Shown here one piece after another: positions 46,611-59,125 of a stretch of 64,000 bases of DNA. A model generated the notes under the pieces. That model was not told the origin of the DNA. It searched no databases and saw nothing but the letters and a program-made list of their open reading frames with translations. Position numbers and translations under genes: made by a program. This DNA is from Chaetomium olivaceum (taxonomy: Eukaryota; Ascomycota; Sordariomycetes; Sordariales; Chaetomiaceae), in contig JAYWVB010000085.1 of assembly GCA_039881045.1 (NCBI GenBank), forward strand, positions 1-64,000. Direction: 5' to 3'. Each line of letters starts with the position of its first letter. Within the stretch, counting starts at the first letter, position 1.

Positions 46611-46984
46611 GATTTTCCGAGTTCCAGTTGCGTGTACTGGTTTGTCTAGGATCACAGTAACTGGATGGTAAAACTGGGTTTATAAGTGACGAAACTTGGG
46701 GCTATCTCCTCACTTACATCCGATGCCCGATGGTAGGAGATGAGGGGGATGCGCCGGTCAGGCGTCCCCAAGGAACACGAAACTCCACTCCCGCATTTAG
46801 CCGACATGCACAGGTTGGGGAAGCTCCAGTGTTCGGGCGGGGTCTGGAACTGTGACCGATGTGATTGATGGATGATGAGATAAAGAAACGGCCAAGAGTT
46901 AAGATTCGAGGACATTTCAGACAAGAAATCCTTGCGTCCAACTCCCCTTATCCACCGAACCCCTATCCACAAACCCCCCCACCC
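46611..46984. other. Short intergenic region between GH43 and MFS genes
   Basis: 374 bp holding the GH43 promoter and the MFS 3' end. The minus strand is pyrimidine-rich just upstream of the GH43 start. No gene seen. Confidence 0.5.
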
Positions 46985-48741
46985 TTAGTAGACGTAAACA
47001 AACTCATCGTTCTCACGGTCCGTCAGCCCGGCAAACGCCCGGTCTCCGGTCGTCCTAGCATTACCCGTGCGGATGTCCACGTATTTGTCATCCATCGAGT
47101 GATCGTGGATGTAGGCGGGTTTGTTATTGGCGATTCTCCGTCGGGCCTGCAATCTGTTTAGGAGGATCAAGTTGCCGACCTGCAGCAAAACGATGGCGAA
47201 CATGCCCGCGAACACGCCCATAGTGCTCCGGATCCCGGTACGGTATTCCGGTGCGTCTGCAGCGTCGAAAAGTAGTGGGCCGACAATGGCGCCGACCGAT
47301 GCCGCAGCGTTGAACACGGCCATCATGGTCGACTTTTTCGTTTGGCCAGCGGTGTTGGCCAGGATCCATGAAACGATGAGATTGACGCAACCGAAGATAA
47401 ATGCAAGAAAATAATAACCGACAAGCAGACCCGGAATATGCGACTTGTCCCGGGGAAGGACGTATAACAAGACAAGACCGGTCAGAATGAAGACCAACAT
47501 GAAACCCAACGCCAGCGATTTCCATTGTGTTCTTACAGTCACCCATGCCGCGGACAGAATGACGATGCATTGGAGGGCTCCGAAAGGGATGTTGAGCAGC
47601 GTCGTTCTGTATTTATCAAAGCCGAAACTCTTCAAAATGAGCGGCCCAAACGTGACGGCCATTTGGGCACCGATGCAGATGGCGAGACTCATGGCGCCAA
47701 AGAGGTAGCACTTAATGTCGGTGAAGGTCTCAAGCACTTGTTTCCATTGGTACTCTTGGGTGCCTGTGCCTGTCTGGTTAGCACGAAGGCGCTCCAGAGC
47801 TTGAGGTCGTTCCTCGGCTGTTAGAAAACGTGCTGTGCGGATGTCATCGTCCAACCTCCAGTAGATGAAGGGAACACTAATGATTGTTAAGAGCCCGGTT
47901 ACGAGATAGATCCTGAAGAGGGCGTATTAGCAACATTCAGGCTGCCGAGGTTAGGTGGGAGTTGTTAGCATGATGTCACTTACCACTGCCATGGGGCCAA
48001 GACGGTAGACTCTATCTGTCCGAGCCCGTAGGAGAGAATAGCAGCCACCATAGTCGCCAGCCCGTTGGTGCCGAACCATAGAGCAACCCGTATTGGCTGC
48101 TCGGACCGCCGATACCACTGGCTCGTGATGATGGAAAATAACGGAAGACAGCCGGCCTCAAACAAGCCTAGGAAGAAACGGTCGGCGAGCAGTCCGGCGA
48201 AGTTGTGGCAAGCAGGCATGCAGACCTGAGCAAGACCCCAGCCCAAGATCATTGCAGGCATCAAAATCCGATGGCGGACTTTGACAATGAGTACAGACGA
48301 GAAAGGCTGCCATGCCAACTGGGCGATTGGTGCGGCGGCTGCAAGGATTGAGAATTGATTCTCCACGAGGTGGGTGTCTTCTCTCAGCCCGAAGATGGCG
48401 CTGAGACCGAGGGCTATCTTGTCGAGTACCTGGGAGTTGCGTCAATGCTAACTTTGGGGGATTTGGGGTCTTAAGAGGACGACCTGCAGAAAGTAAACCC
48501 AAATAAGGATCGTCAAAATAGCCTTGTCGGTTTTACAGAGAATCCGTTTGTTCTGTTGTGGTTTTCGAGTTAGACCCAAGGGTAACTGGGTTGAACGCCA
48601 CGACCGAGATAAAAGGCGTATCAAGGCTTACATCCTCCTCCGTCAAAACCACCCTTGGGTCTGCGGCTGTCTCGGGTGTCGCATCCCCGTTGATGGCAAC
48701 ACAGCTGAGCTGTGAATGTCATTTTTTAGGTCACCGTGCAT
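46985..48741 (-). CDS. MFS transporter, Dal5-like anion:cation symporter family
   Basis: Plasma-membrane proton symporter for a small organic anion (allantoate, nicotinate, sugar acids and others are known in the family). Proposed start ATG 48741 (MHGDLKNDIHSS). Introns: 48553-48631, 48430-48483 and 47913-47983. A one-base loss near 48700 separates this start from VAINGDATPE. Family motifs follow: KTDKAILTILIWVYFLQVLDK (first helix), GLREDTHLVENQFS, MPACHNFAGLLADRFFLGLFEAG, SQWYRRSEQP, the central cytoplasmic loop LTAEERPQALERLRANQTG, and LIVSWILANTAGQTKK. About 12 helices. It sits next to GH43 on the same strand. The substrate is unknown. Confidence 0.88.
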
Positions 48742-49313
48742 CGTTGTCCCGGGCCAACAACAATGGTAAATGTGGCAGGCGAGAGAGGATAGTACTCGGG
48801 GAACAAGGCCGAGAGCATGGTCGGAGAACTGGCGGCACCGGGTATGGTAACTGGACATATTTAATGACAGACTATCGGAGATCTGACCAAGGTGGGCATA
48901 TCCTGGCTACAAATGTCTTACTCTATCCAGTTCCAACTTGGAAGGTGCGTGGAGAGCAAGACACAAAGATGGCCCCCGTTCCGAATCTCTTCAGCGCCGC
49001 ACCGAAAACAGGTCCTCCATATCCTACGTGTGTTCCCGTGGGTCCCACGTGGAGACCAGTCTAGACCTACAAAGATCTGTGAACCGTTCCACTCATCGCA
49101 TAAGACCCCGGACATTAGAAACGGTACCCTGGGAGCGGTCTAGGGGATGATCGTGTACATGAGAAGGTCTGTTGTAAGATAATGTGTGGGAATTGTCGCC
49201 GATGTACATGTTTTGGATACGCTCGACGAAAGCACCTCAACGCAATGCACATCGCTGATGGATGACGCATCAATCACAACGACGAGGAAACCGTCCTGGC
49301 AATGGCGGAGGTC
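48742..49313. other. Intergenic region between MFS and GH128 genes
   Basis: About 570 bp with the MFS promoter and the GH128 3' flank. Only short frames without domains. Confidence 0.5.
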
Positions 49314-50353
49314 TTATGTAAGTAGCATGGTGACAGCAACCAAGGCGGTTAACGCTGCGATACTCATTTGCGGGAGAACCCGGCGGAAGGCTGATGACGA
49401 CGTGCCAGGTAGCATACCGGTTGCCTCGCGGCCAAGATACCAGGCGCCAATATCCGTGAGGCTGCCGTTTACGCTGAGCATGGCGGCGTTGGGGCCAACG
49501 TTGGACACGTCGCTACGGAAGGCGCCAAACAAGGAGTAGCGTTCGACGGACTCGAGACGGTCAAAGTATTCAGCTGACATGTTGTAGAACGCTTGCGTAG
49601 TCTCCAAGTCCTGGTCATTGAAGTTGTACTCGGTAATCCACATGGTCTTATTCGGGAAACTGTGAAGCCTTCGGGTGAGTTTGAGTCCTTCCAGGGGGCG
49701 GACATGTCGTGAACTTACGCAGCGGAATATTGCCCCATGTGGCTGGCTAGGCCTTCGAAGTTGCCGTACCAATGGATAGTCACAAAATCGTATGTGCAGT
49801 TCCGCTGGTTATTCTCGGTGCTGAGGAGCTTGGAACACTCGGACAGAAAGTTCTGTAGCCAGGGCAGGCCAGAAGAGCCTCCCGTGCAAGCTGGCAGGCC
49901 GACACGAATACCCATCTCTTGAAGCGGAATCATATTGTTAACCCAGATTTGGGCGGCAGCAGAAGGCTCCATGTTGCTGCCCCCGTAGACAAACGGCCCA
50001 TCGGGTTCGTTGAATGAGAGCACGTTGGTGATGTTGACCCCCTGGTCCCTGACTAGGCCCTGCACGGTCGAAAGAAAGGAGGTATCGTCGATGCTGTCCG
50101 GGGCGCCCCACATCATGGGCACGAACTCGAAGTCGGATTGCGACACATAGCTGTACGTGGACTCGGGCCTGGGCTCGTAGTTGTAGTACCACGTCAAACT
50201 CGTCGGCTTCTCGACCCAGATCTTGTCGTCTACCCGTGAAGTTTCATTCGGTGTGAAGGCGAGGCCGCGTTTGGACGAGGCGGCTGCTACCGGGAGGATG
50301 AATGAAGGGGAAGCCGCCAACAGGGCGGCAAAACCTGTCGTGTACAGCAGCAT
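49314..50353 (-). CDS. GH128 beta-1,3-glucanase-like cell wall protein, GPI-anchored
   Basis: Acts on beta-1,3-glucan, probably in cell wall remodelling. ATG 50353 opens a signal peptide (TGFAALLAASPSFILPVAAA). One intron, 49660-49718 (GTAAGT...ACAG). The asl1/Glyco_hydro_cc fold is seen as GLAFTPNE, WYYNYEPRP, FVPMMWGAP, the acid/base Glu in VLSFNEPDG, VTIHWYG and the nucleophile Glu in MWITEYNF. The C-terminal end is a short Ser-rich spacer and a hydrophobic tail (MSIAALTALVAVTMLLT) typical of a GPI-attachment signal. About 326 residues, frames intact. Confidence 0.92.
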
Positions 50354-52083
50354 GATCGCAAACTGTTGAGCGTAGTCTAGCTCGAGCAAGAGTATGGGAA
50401 GTTGGCGACACGGGGCGAGTATTCTTCGAATTCGGCACTCTCGGCACAGCAGCGCAAAGCTCACCTTCGGCGAGCCAAAAGGATTAAGGTGTGGAATCTC
50501 GTCTCGCTTTCCGCTGATTGCCGCCGACTTGAGAAAAAACGAGTGACTCGTCGGCAAACAAATCCGCAGGAGAGAGCGTTAAGGGACAGGAGAAGCGAGA
50601 AGCAAAGGAGGGAACATGGTCACTTTGGAGCAACGTCGAGCTGGGAGCCAAAATTGGTTTCTCTTGTCTTGGCCGCGAGCTGAAAACGACGCCAAAAAAA
50701 AAGCCCACCGCAGCCAGGGCCCAAATGTTGGCTCAAGGTTGGTTGTGCAATCCCTCAGTGGACCCCTGGCTGCATGGGGGGACTTGACTGTTTCGGGTTT
50801 AGCGACCAAATAAATCGAGAGCCAGAAGCAAGCCAAGCAGTGTCCAGAAGGCGCCATCCAATGGTGGGCATTTGGAGATTCTTGAGGTTGGTCCGGGATG
50901 ACGTCTCGACGCTGCGAACACGATGTTCGGTCTGTGGCTCTCCCGTGTTACGCGGATTGATGGAGCTTGGTCTGGATCGGGCGGCCCACTTATCGGGTGA
51001 TACGTGCCAGGGGCTCAGGGGGGCCGAAGTTTCCGGTGGATCACTGCTCTGCTTCTGGCGTGGAAGATATGATGAGTTGCTTCGTCCGAGAAGGCGTGTC
51101 GAGCATTTAAAGGTGAATCATCCAGGCATAACGGTGAGTTAAGCATCGACAGGCTCCCATCCCGGTGTTGAATCTAACTTCGATGCAAGGAACGACGATC
51201 GGGATATCACCTCTTGCTGATCATGCCTGGCACGGGGGCAGCGAGGGAGCGTGAGTGAGGGTTGATTTCAGCGGCGAGCCTGAGAAGGAGAAGGCCGCCA
51301 GGTCGGTAGCAAGAAACCAACAGATTGGGAACATTGGCATCGAGTCAGGGTAGAATGACTGGGTTAGGGTAAATTGGGCCGCTGGCAGTGGCGAAAAAGG
51401 AAGACATTGGACCATACCAGGCATACCAGGCATACCCATCCCGGTAGATGCGTGTCAAGAAACTGAAGTTCTCACCGATGTCGAAGTTTCGAGGGCGCCG
51501 TTAGATCGTCGGGCACTTGTCATGCAGGGATCGCGGGCGATACAGCAGGTTGGAATCCCCAACGGGATGAACCTGTCGTCGTTGGTAGGTGGATCAATGG
51601 ATATAGACAAGCAAGTTGGTCGCGTGAGCCAGTCTTTGTTTAAAAGTGCAAACATAGGTACGTAAATAAGGCGATCTGATCTGCCTGGTTTTCCATTAAA
51701 GTTCTGGAATGCAATGCTTCGAGCTGCAACTGCCGATTGTGGAGCCGCAGGTTCATCGACTTTCCGCGGTTAGGGACAGCGACGGGTTTCCCCGCAGAGA
51801 TGCGACGGCGCCAGGGCAGATCCGGCTCGGGTCAGTTTACCCCAGCACATCGATCCAGGGAAACCGAGGGATGCCTCGGCAAACCGAACCCCACAGCATA
51901 AAGTATGTCGGTACCGCAGTTCACTGTAGCGATCACCTCGATCGTTTTGTCGCCCTTCAACGCCGGCATCGCGCCTCATATTTGACAAAGTGCCAGTTTT
52001 TGATTTCTGGACCGCGCTCTTAAAGACAGTATTTCCGGACTGGATATAACTCCCCAGCCATACACTAGCACCAGACCGCAACA
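50354..52083. promoter_or_regulatory. Large divergent intergenic region, GH128 and thiolase promoters
   Basis: About 1.73 kb between two outward-facing genes. It contains an A9 run at about 50693-50701 and scattered short frames with no domain. GGTGTTGAATC-like and GGTATCGCC elements typical of fatty-acid response (CCGAGG/CCTCGG core) occur as CCTCGG near 51872 and 52098, but the core is too short to be sure. No gene seen. Confidence 0.4.
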
Positions 52084-53542
52084 ATGGCCGTCGAACGCCT
52101 CGGATCGATCCTCAAGCATCTCTCTCCTAGCAACTCGCTCTCACACATGTACGCTCCGCTCCAATGACATTTTGGAAGTTGGTTTATGGCCACATTGGTC
52201 TAACAAAGCTCCGCGCAACAGAACCTCCAAGAATGCCGACGACATCGTCATTACCCTCGCCCTCCGAACACCCCTAACGAAGGCGAGAAAGGGCGGTCTA
52301 AAAGACAGCAGTCTCGAATACATATCTTGTGCGCTCCTCGAGGAGGTGCGCAAACGGAGCAATATCGACCCCGGTCTCGTGGAGGATATCTGCCTCGGAA
52401 ATGTGCGGCCCTCGAAATCCCCTTACAACATCAACTTAAAAGAAGTGCACTGCTAATGCGCTGGTCATCAGGTTTCCGACGGCAAGGCCGCCTACAAGCT
52501 GCGCGCCGCGGCATTGGCCGCCGGCTTTCCCAACACAACATCCTGCTCGAGCCTGAACCGTTTTTGCTCCTCCGGCCTCAAGGCGGTTGCCGATGTCGCC
52601 CACGCGATCAGCAGCGGATCAATCGAGGTCGGCATTGCCATCGGCGTCGAGCAGATGACAATTGGCGGAGATGCTCTAGAGAAGCCCTTTGATGAGAAGG
52701 TCACCAGCCGGTCACAAGAAGCCGCCGACTGCATGCAACCCATGGGCTGGACGAGTGAGAACGTCAGTCGTGATTTCGGAATCACCCGCGAAGAGATGGA
52801 CAAGTACGCCGCGGAGAGCTTCCGCCGCGCCGAGCAAGCCCAGAAGGACGGATTGTTCGACGACGAGATTGTGCCCATCAAGACCACCTTCCAGGGACCC
52901 GATGGCCAGTGGAAGGAGATCACCGTGTCCAAGGACGACGGTATCCGGCCCGGCACTACTGCCGAAAGCCTCTCCAAGATTCGCGTCGCCTTCCCGCAGT
53001 GGGGACCCACCACCACTGGTGGCAACGCCAGCCAGGTTACTGATGGAGGCAAGTCATTTTGAGAGTCATGATCTATTCCCCAACCCTCTCGACACTTGAC
53101 TAACAGCGAAAACACAGCGGCTGCCATTCTCCTGATGAAGCGGTCGACCGCCATCAAGCTGGGTCAGCCCATCATGGCCAAGTACGTAGGCTCAACCGTG
53201 GCCGGCCTGGCGCCGCGCATCATGGGCATCGGCCCGACCGTGGCGATCCCCAAGCTGCTTGCGCAACACGGCATCACGCTCGCCGACGTCGACGTGGTCG
53301 AGCTCAACGAGGCCTTCGCCAGCATGGCCGTCTACTGCCGCGACACCCTCGGCCTGGACTGGGCCAAGATGAACCCGCGCGGTGGCGCCATCGCCTTGGG
53401 CCACCCACTCGGCGCCACCGGCGCCCGCCAGATCGTCACGGGCCTGAGCGAGTGCCGCAAGAGCGGCAAGAAGATCCTGCTGACGAGCATGTGCATCGGC
53501 ACAGGGATGGGCATGGCCGGTCTGTTTGTGAACGAGCAATAA
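52084..53542 (+). CDS. Peroxisomal 3-ketoacyl-CoA thiolase
   Basis: Last step of beta-oxidation: cleaves 3-ketoacyl-CoA with CoA to acetyl-CoA and a shortened acyl-CoA. ATG 52084. The N terminus contains RLGSILKHL, a match to the PTS2 peroxisomal import signal (R-L-x5-H-L). Introns: 52149-52221, 52403-52471, and 53049-53117, the last with a GC-AG boundary (GCAAGT...CACAG). Catalytic residues: nucleophile Cys in LNRFCSSGLKA, His in ALGHPLGATGAR and Cys in SMCIGTGMGMAG; VVELNEAFAS is also conserved. About 416 residues, intact. It converges with the CDP-DAG synthase gene. Confidence 0.95.
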
Positions 53543-53981
53543 GCCGGAGCGAGAGGGAAATGATACGATGAAAACCTCCGTGTGTGTAATGTGTATGTAC
53601 ATACTTTATGGCGCAATCTTGGCTCGCACTTTTTTTGGAATAGACCATTCAGTTGCCACTATTTCGATCCAAACTTTTCTGCTTTTGATCCTCTTGATGG
53701 GCCGGTTTTCTCAGCGCGACTGACTTGGTTCCTCATACGAAACTAAAGGGAGCACGTGGGCACATTGTACAACATGAACAAGATGCAATTAGAATCCAAC
53801 TACGACCTCGTACTGCCACTCAGGGCTACCCAGCGTTGGAGGCCGTGCTAGATAAAAGAATGAGAATGATGTCTCGTAACGCATGCACGGGATCCCAATA
53901 AGTCCGCTTGTCGAAACCAAACGCCAGGGAAATGCACTGTCCCAAATCGCAACCCGGAAGTCACCAGGCGTTGACCCTGGC
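53543..53981. other. Convergent intergenic region
   Basis: About 440 bp holding the 3' ends of the thiolase and CDP-diacylglycerol synthase genes. No gene seen. Confidence 0.5.
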
Positions 53982-55569
53982 TCATACCTCACTGAGACTG
54001 GTCGATAAGAACTGCTCGAACGACGCCGGAGTCTAAGTTATTACGAATTAGCCCCAGAACACTCACCAGCGGCATTAGAACGGAACATACCTCAGGCTTA
54101 ACGACTCCCTGGTTGGTCAGGTACTTCAAGACGCCCTTGATCACATCGAGCTGCTCGTCGGCCGTCAGCTCCATGATGGCGAGCTCCATGACGTGGGTGA
54201 CCGAAGACCGCTTGAAGGCGATAAAGGTGTGATAGTAGATGAAAGCGAAGAGACCCATGATGAACTGGCAATCCATCCGGTCCGTCATGCCACCGTGGCC
54301 AGGGATCGAGTCACCAAAGTCCTTGATCTTGAACGTCCGCTTCAACCCAGAGGCAAAGAAACCACCAAACGGCGCGATCAGGGAGGCGAAGCTAGCCCAA
54401 AAGAAGGTGTGAATCTGCATGGGGGACGTGGTGAGGCTGAGCGTGTAGTTGGGTGGGAGGAAGAACAGCTGCGGCGTGGAGTAGGTGCGGGGGATGAAGA
54501 CGGGGTTGGGGTCGCAGTCCAACCCGGTGAAAATGTTGGCGCCGAGGTTCGTCGCTGGGCAGATGAAGTACTGGGAGCGCAGCAGAATGTTGGTGAGGAT
54601 GACACCAAACAGGACGGTCATGATCCACGCGCCGACGAAGCCCTCCACCGTCTTCTTGGGGGACAGCTTGATAAGCTGTGTACGGCCAAAGGTGATACCG
54701 CAGATGTAGGCGAAGATGTCGTTCGTGATGACGAGCGCCGCCGGCAAGAAGAACCAGATCATGCCCTCGAGGACGTTGTTCATGATGAAATGGGCCTGCA
54801 CGACGATGAGGAAGAGGGCCATGTGAGTCCAGGCAAATTGCGAGAACTGGAACTTGAGGTGACCGGTCTTGAGCGAGCCAACGAAAAAGACAAAGCCTAA
54901 GCAGAAGGGGGGGTATTTTATCAGCATCGTAGAACCCAACGATGGCGGGAAACAAATGGGCGGGAGCACGTACCGAAGACGTAGAGAATGAAACTGATGA
55001 AACGGTGATGCGTCGCCAACGGCAGCAACACCTTGTCAACCAAGACAATATGCTTGAGGTAATAGACCACGCTCTCTCCATACAAGAAGTACATGGTGGT
55101 GGCGAGCCAATACCAGTTTAGGCTCTTGGTCGACTGTAGGTCTCGGGCACGACTAGGCACATTCGCGATGGCGATGACCTCCTTGAACGAGACAATCTGG
55201 ATTGCGGTGATAATGACCAGGATGTAGACGTGGCCCATGAACAGCGCAGCGAAGAAGCCACCTATCATGACGAAGGTCCAGAAGGTTCGCGTGATGAAGT
55301 TGGCTTTCTTTTTCTCGTAGTCGGACTGTTGTTGCTCCTCAGGGGTAGGGGGTTTCTGCCGTCACGATCATCAGCTCTGGAATCCGCGTTCAACCGTCCG
55401 ACACAAGAGGAATTACCTCCTGGATGTTTTCCAGCGTCCCACTGGACCTCGCCTTGTTCGGCGACCCCTCTTCGCTCACATCGCTGAAGCTGGCACGACG
55501 TCCATCCTGACCGTTGGAGTGCTTGTTGTTATGGGAGAATTTGACTCCCCGGCGCGATCTGCCCGTCAT
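53982..55569 (-). CDS. CDS1: CDP-diacylglycerol synthase (phosphatidate cytidylyltransferase)
   Basis: Makes CDP-diacylglycerol from phosphatidate and CTP in the endoplasmic reticulum, the precursor of phosphatidylinositol, phosphatidylserine and cardiolipin. ATG 55569 (MTGRSRRGVKFS). Introns: 55356-55416, 54897-54973 and 54033-54090. Removing the last one replaces a spurious tail with ETPASFEQFLSTSLSEV and a stop at 53982-53984. A cytosolic Lys-rich leader (EEQQQSDYEKKKANF) precedes about eight helices. Signature: SPKKTVEGFVGAW, then KRTFKIKDFGDSIPGHGGMTDRMDCQ, containing the S-x8-GGxxDRxD motif of the family. Frames intact. Confidence 0.95.
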
Positions 55570-56520
55570 ACTGAAGAATGTCTGTTTATTCCTCGGCTGG
55601 AAGGACGTCGCTCGATCGAAGCCAGCGCTGGCTATGGGGGAGCGCGGCTGACAAAAAGGATGCAAGACGAGTGTGCGTCAGCTTGGTCGGAACTTGAGCT
55701 CGGCTTATCCGGGGTCGCGGGTCGGTCGCAGGATTGCGAAGGAACGGCGCAAGGACAAGCGTTCTCCGAGCGTCCTATCGCGAATTCTTAGGGATGGTGG
55801 GCAACGAGCGTTGGGCTTGTTTCGAGGTCAACTCGGGAGTTGAGAGAAAGAACCTGGAAATGCTAGGTTACCCGGAAGTGCCAGCCGTAAAGCGGATTGG
55901 CGTCTGAAATTTCGAGGTTTGGAGGCCCTACGTCAATCCGCCCGACCTTGGCTCCTTGGCTCCGCAGCAGGACGAGGGAGCAGAGTGGGGCAGATTGAAC
56001 GTTGGCGATTGGGATGGTCAAGGGCGTTGACACGATTGGCAGCAACAAGGGCAAGGTGTATCAGAGGAAATTCTGCTCGAACAAACACGAATATGCACAA
56101 TAGCCGGAGATTAGTTGAACTCTCCGGTAGACAAAGTTCGCTGTCTGTTTTGAGAAAGCTGCGATTTACCTAGGATTTCGGACAACAAACCTGGAGAAAG
56201 TTCAATGGATGGAAGAGGGGCTTGGCATCCTGAAAGGCCAAAAGAATATTCCGAAGCTGTCGCGAATCACATGTCAAGCATTTGCCCCACGCATCGGGGT
56301 CCTGGCACACCGAAAGCCCGGTCAGGGCTCTGGTCCCTGGAACTTCCATGGCCTGAACGCGTGAATGTGAAATCGAAACCGCATCTCAGCGACGCGGCCC
56401 CGCGACCTGATACACACGGGCAAAACTCTCATTCTGTGCCCGGGCGCATTGCCCTACCATGCTCTGGCAAGGGTTCAATGGCATGGTCATGTCGGGAATT
56501 GGACGCAACAAGCTGCGGCC
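55570..56520. promoter_or_regulatory. Divergent promoter region between CDS1 and the ATRIP homologue
   Basis: About 950 bp between outward-facing starts, with no supportable gene; short frames lack domains. It contains the promoters and leaders of two housekeeping-type genes. Confidence 0.45.
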
Positions 56521-59125
56521 ATGGATGACTTTTCCGATGACGGATTCGACGACCTGAACGACACGGTGCTGCAGGAGCTCGAAAATAATGCCATCCAGTT
56601 TACCCAGGCTCAGCAACTAGCCCAATCGCAGGCTGCACCGCCGGCGCAAAACAATGCCTTCGAGTACGACTTCGAAGATGACGATCTTGATGACACCGTC
56701 GTGATTGACGAGCACGCACTTCCGCCACCCCGCCCCCCTCCACAGCAAACCGCGCTTCCGACGCAGCAGCCCCGCCATACTACGACGACAGGCACACAAC
56801 GATGGAACCAGCATTTGCCGCCCTCGAGGTTGGCTTATCCACAGCGCCCTCAGTACGCGCCGCCGCCACGACCAGTCCCGCCGCCTTTACCCTCTCGGCA
56901 GCGGTACCCGCCGGGGCCATCACAGCGGCATGCTCCTGTCCCATCAGCGCGCCCGCAACAAGGGCCACAGCAGTCGCAGTTTTCCCGCCCGCCTCTGCAA
57001 GCCGCCCCCGCCCATATGCGGTTCGGCCATCACAAGCCCAACATGGCGGTGGTCCAGCAAGTCAGAATGAGATCATCGCGGCGCTGCGAGCTCGCGTGTC
57101 AGAACTGGAATCGCATCTCACGGCCTCCCATGGAGAAAATTCGATCCTTCGGTCTGCACGCGGCAAAGACCGCGTAACCTTCGAAACCGAGATCGCGCGC
57201 ATAAAAAGAGAAACCGCCGAGAAGCTTGCCGAGCAAGAGCGTATCGCCGAGCAAGCCCGCGCAGCCGAACGTAGCACTGCCACCGAGCTACAATTTGCCC
57301 GTCAGGACCTTAGAGAGGGACTGGGGCGGGCAAAGTCCAAGCGGAAGGATGGTCCGGCAACGCCCAGGAAAGACAGGACGTGGGGAATGGCCGATGGTTT
57401 CGACGGCATCGAGGTTCTCTCCAGTCCCAGTAAAACCCAGACCTTGCGGCGAAAGGACTCGGGCACCTCTGCGCTACCCGCCGGGGAGCGCACGCCGACC
57501 AGAGGAAAGAGGAAACGCCCTATTGTTGACAGTCCGACATTTGCTCTCGAGACGGATGGAGGAGACTCGGTTTTTGATAGCGCACGCGCGGTCAACACAC
57601 CGTCCTTTGCTTCAGCGAATATTTCGCAGCCGTCCCCCCTCGATGTAAGCCTATCAAGCCTTCCGTTTCAAGTGTGAAAATACGTACGTATGTATCGCTG
57701 CTAACCACCCCAAAGTTTTTGAGGCTATTCTTAGATCACACGGCGATTCACGACCAGCCCCCTACGTTTGATGTCTTCTCACACTACGCCTTCCCCGCGG
57801 ATCAGAAGCATTCTCTCGCATCCATCATCCTCCAAAGGCTACCCCAGATGGGAACTCCCGGCGAGCCAATAACCCTCTTGGTCGAGTTTGCGGACATGCT
57901 GATCGAAATGTGGCACCAGTGTCTCGCGCAGAGATACTACGGGCCCATATACCACCTTGTCGCCTTGGTCGTGTACGCTCTCGAGCTCAACGCGGCCGAA
58001 GTGGCGCCACACATTATCTCATCACTAATTCCGGTCTGCGCAACAACATGCCGCCTTGTGGCACTTCCCCGGCTCAACAGTATTGACGGCGATCTATCCG
58101 CGCACCCTGATGCGGTCGTCCGGCAGCTCTGTCTCAACATCGATGTTACTCATTGTCTTTCCCTCCTCTACCTCGCTGCCTTGGCTTGCCTGCCAGCCCC
58201 CCTGCAAGAATCTGACACCTCCCAAGTGCCACAGCCTTCGTCACAGCTAGAGTTCTGGAGGACAATGGAATTCGACTTCGTGTTAACGATGCTCTCCCCA
58301 AAGCATCCGGAAACGGATTGGTTGGTCATGATGTCCATCTTGCGGACGTCGGTTACCCCTGACAGCATCGGTCCCATCCCGTCGTCGACGACCGAACCGT
58401 CAGGGGGCCGTGCCGAAACAAGAAACCCTCGTGCGGCTGCGGCCACGATAATCGATTGCGTATCTTCCTTTCTCTGTGAGCCACCGCGGTGGGCAGCCCA
58501 CGGGTCTGGGAAAGAGATTGCGGTCAGGTCGGCCGCATTAGAGACCCTGACAACGTTTGCTACAAGTCACTTCGGCGCACTGCAAATCGCGGAGAGTGAC
58601 GTTGCCATACCGCGTCTTGTTGCGGCGTTGTGTTGGGCGATCGATCGACTATATGACTCCGACCTGCCCTTGTGGGCAGAGAAGCAAACGGCCACGGGGA
58701 ACTCTCAGGTTAGCAAAAAGGATGAAATGGACGTGGACCGACATGATTCGAATGGTACTAAGCCCATGGAGATAGATGGCGGCAAAGCGCACGATGAGGC
58801 CTTGGGTGTGGCGGAGCAGACCGCACCGGATATGATAACCGATCCTATGGACCTCCTCTACCACATCATCTCACGGGCAACACGGCTGCTTCATTTTGTT
58901 ATCACAGATCCAAGGACATCAGACGCCGCCAACACGTCGGCAAAGCTGGCTGCCTCTCACGGCGGCTCGCAACGCTACTTTCTAGCGCTCGCGCGGCTCA
59001 ACTTTGCTGAGGAAGACCTAGTCCTAGAGGCCGGGATAGACGCAGAGACGGTGGAACTGGCGCATGAGCTGCTGGAGTTGGCGGTGACGCCGGATGAAGG
59101 CGAGGAAATCAGCGACATGTTTTGA
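56521..59125 (+). CDS. DNA damage checkpoint protein, ATRIP / Rad26 / UvsD homologue
   Basis: Partner of the ATR-type kinase in the DNA damage and replication checkpoint; brings it to RPA-coated single-stranded DNA. ATG 56521 gives the acidic N terminus MDDFSDDGFDDLNDTVLQEL, then a Pro/Gln-rich linker, a coiled coil (LRARVSELESHLTA to AEQARAAERSTATELQ, about 57080-57300), basic TPTRGKRKRPIVDSP, and a long helical C-terminal part starting at the 44-bp intron 57672-57715 (FLRLFLDHTAIHDQP). One base is lost near 57061 between MAVVQQ and QNEIIAALR. The second half (57716-59125) is uninterrupted and ends EGEEISDMF. Assignment rests on the N-terminal motif, coiled coil and helical repeat layout. 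Confidence 0.85.

Noticed and set aside
53192..53602. Antisense frame over the thiolase end
   Set aside because: Shadow of a GC-rich coding region.
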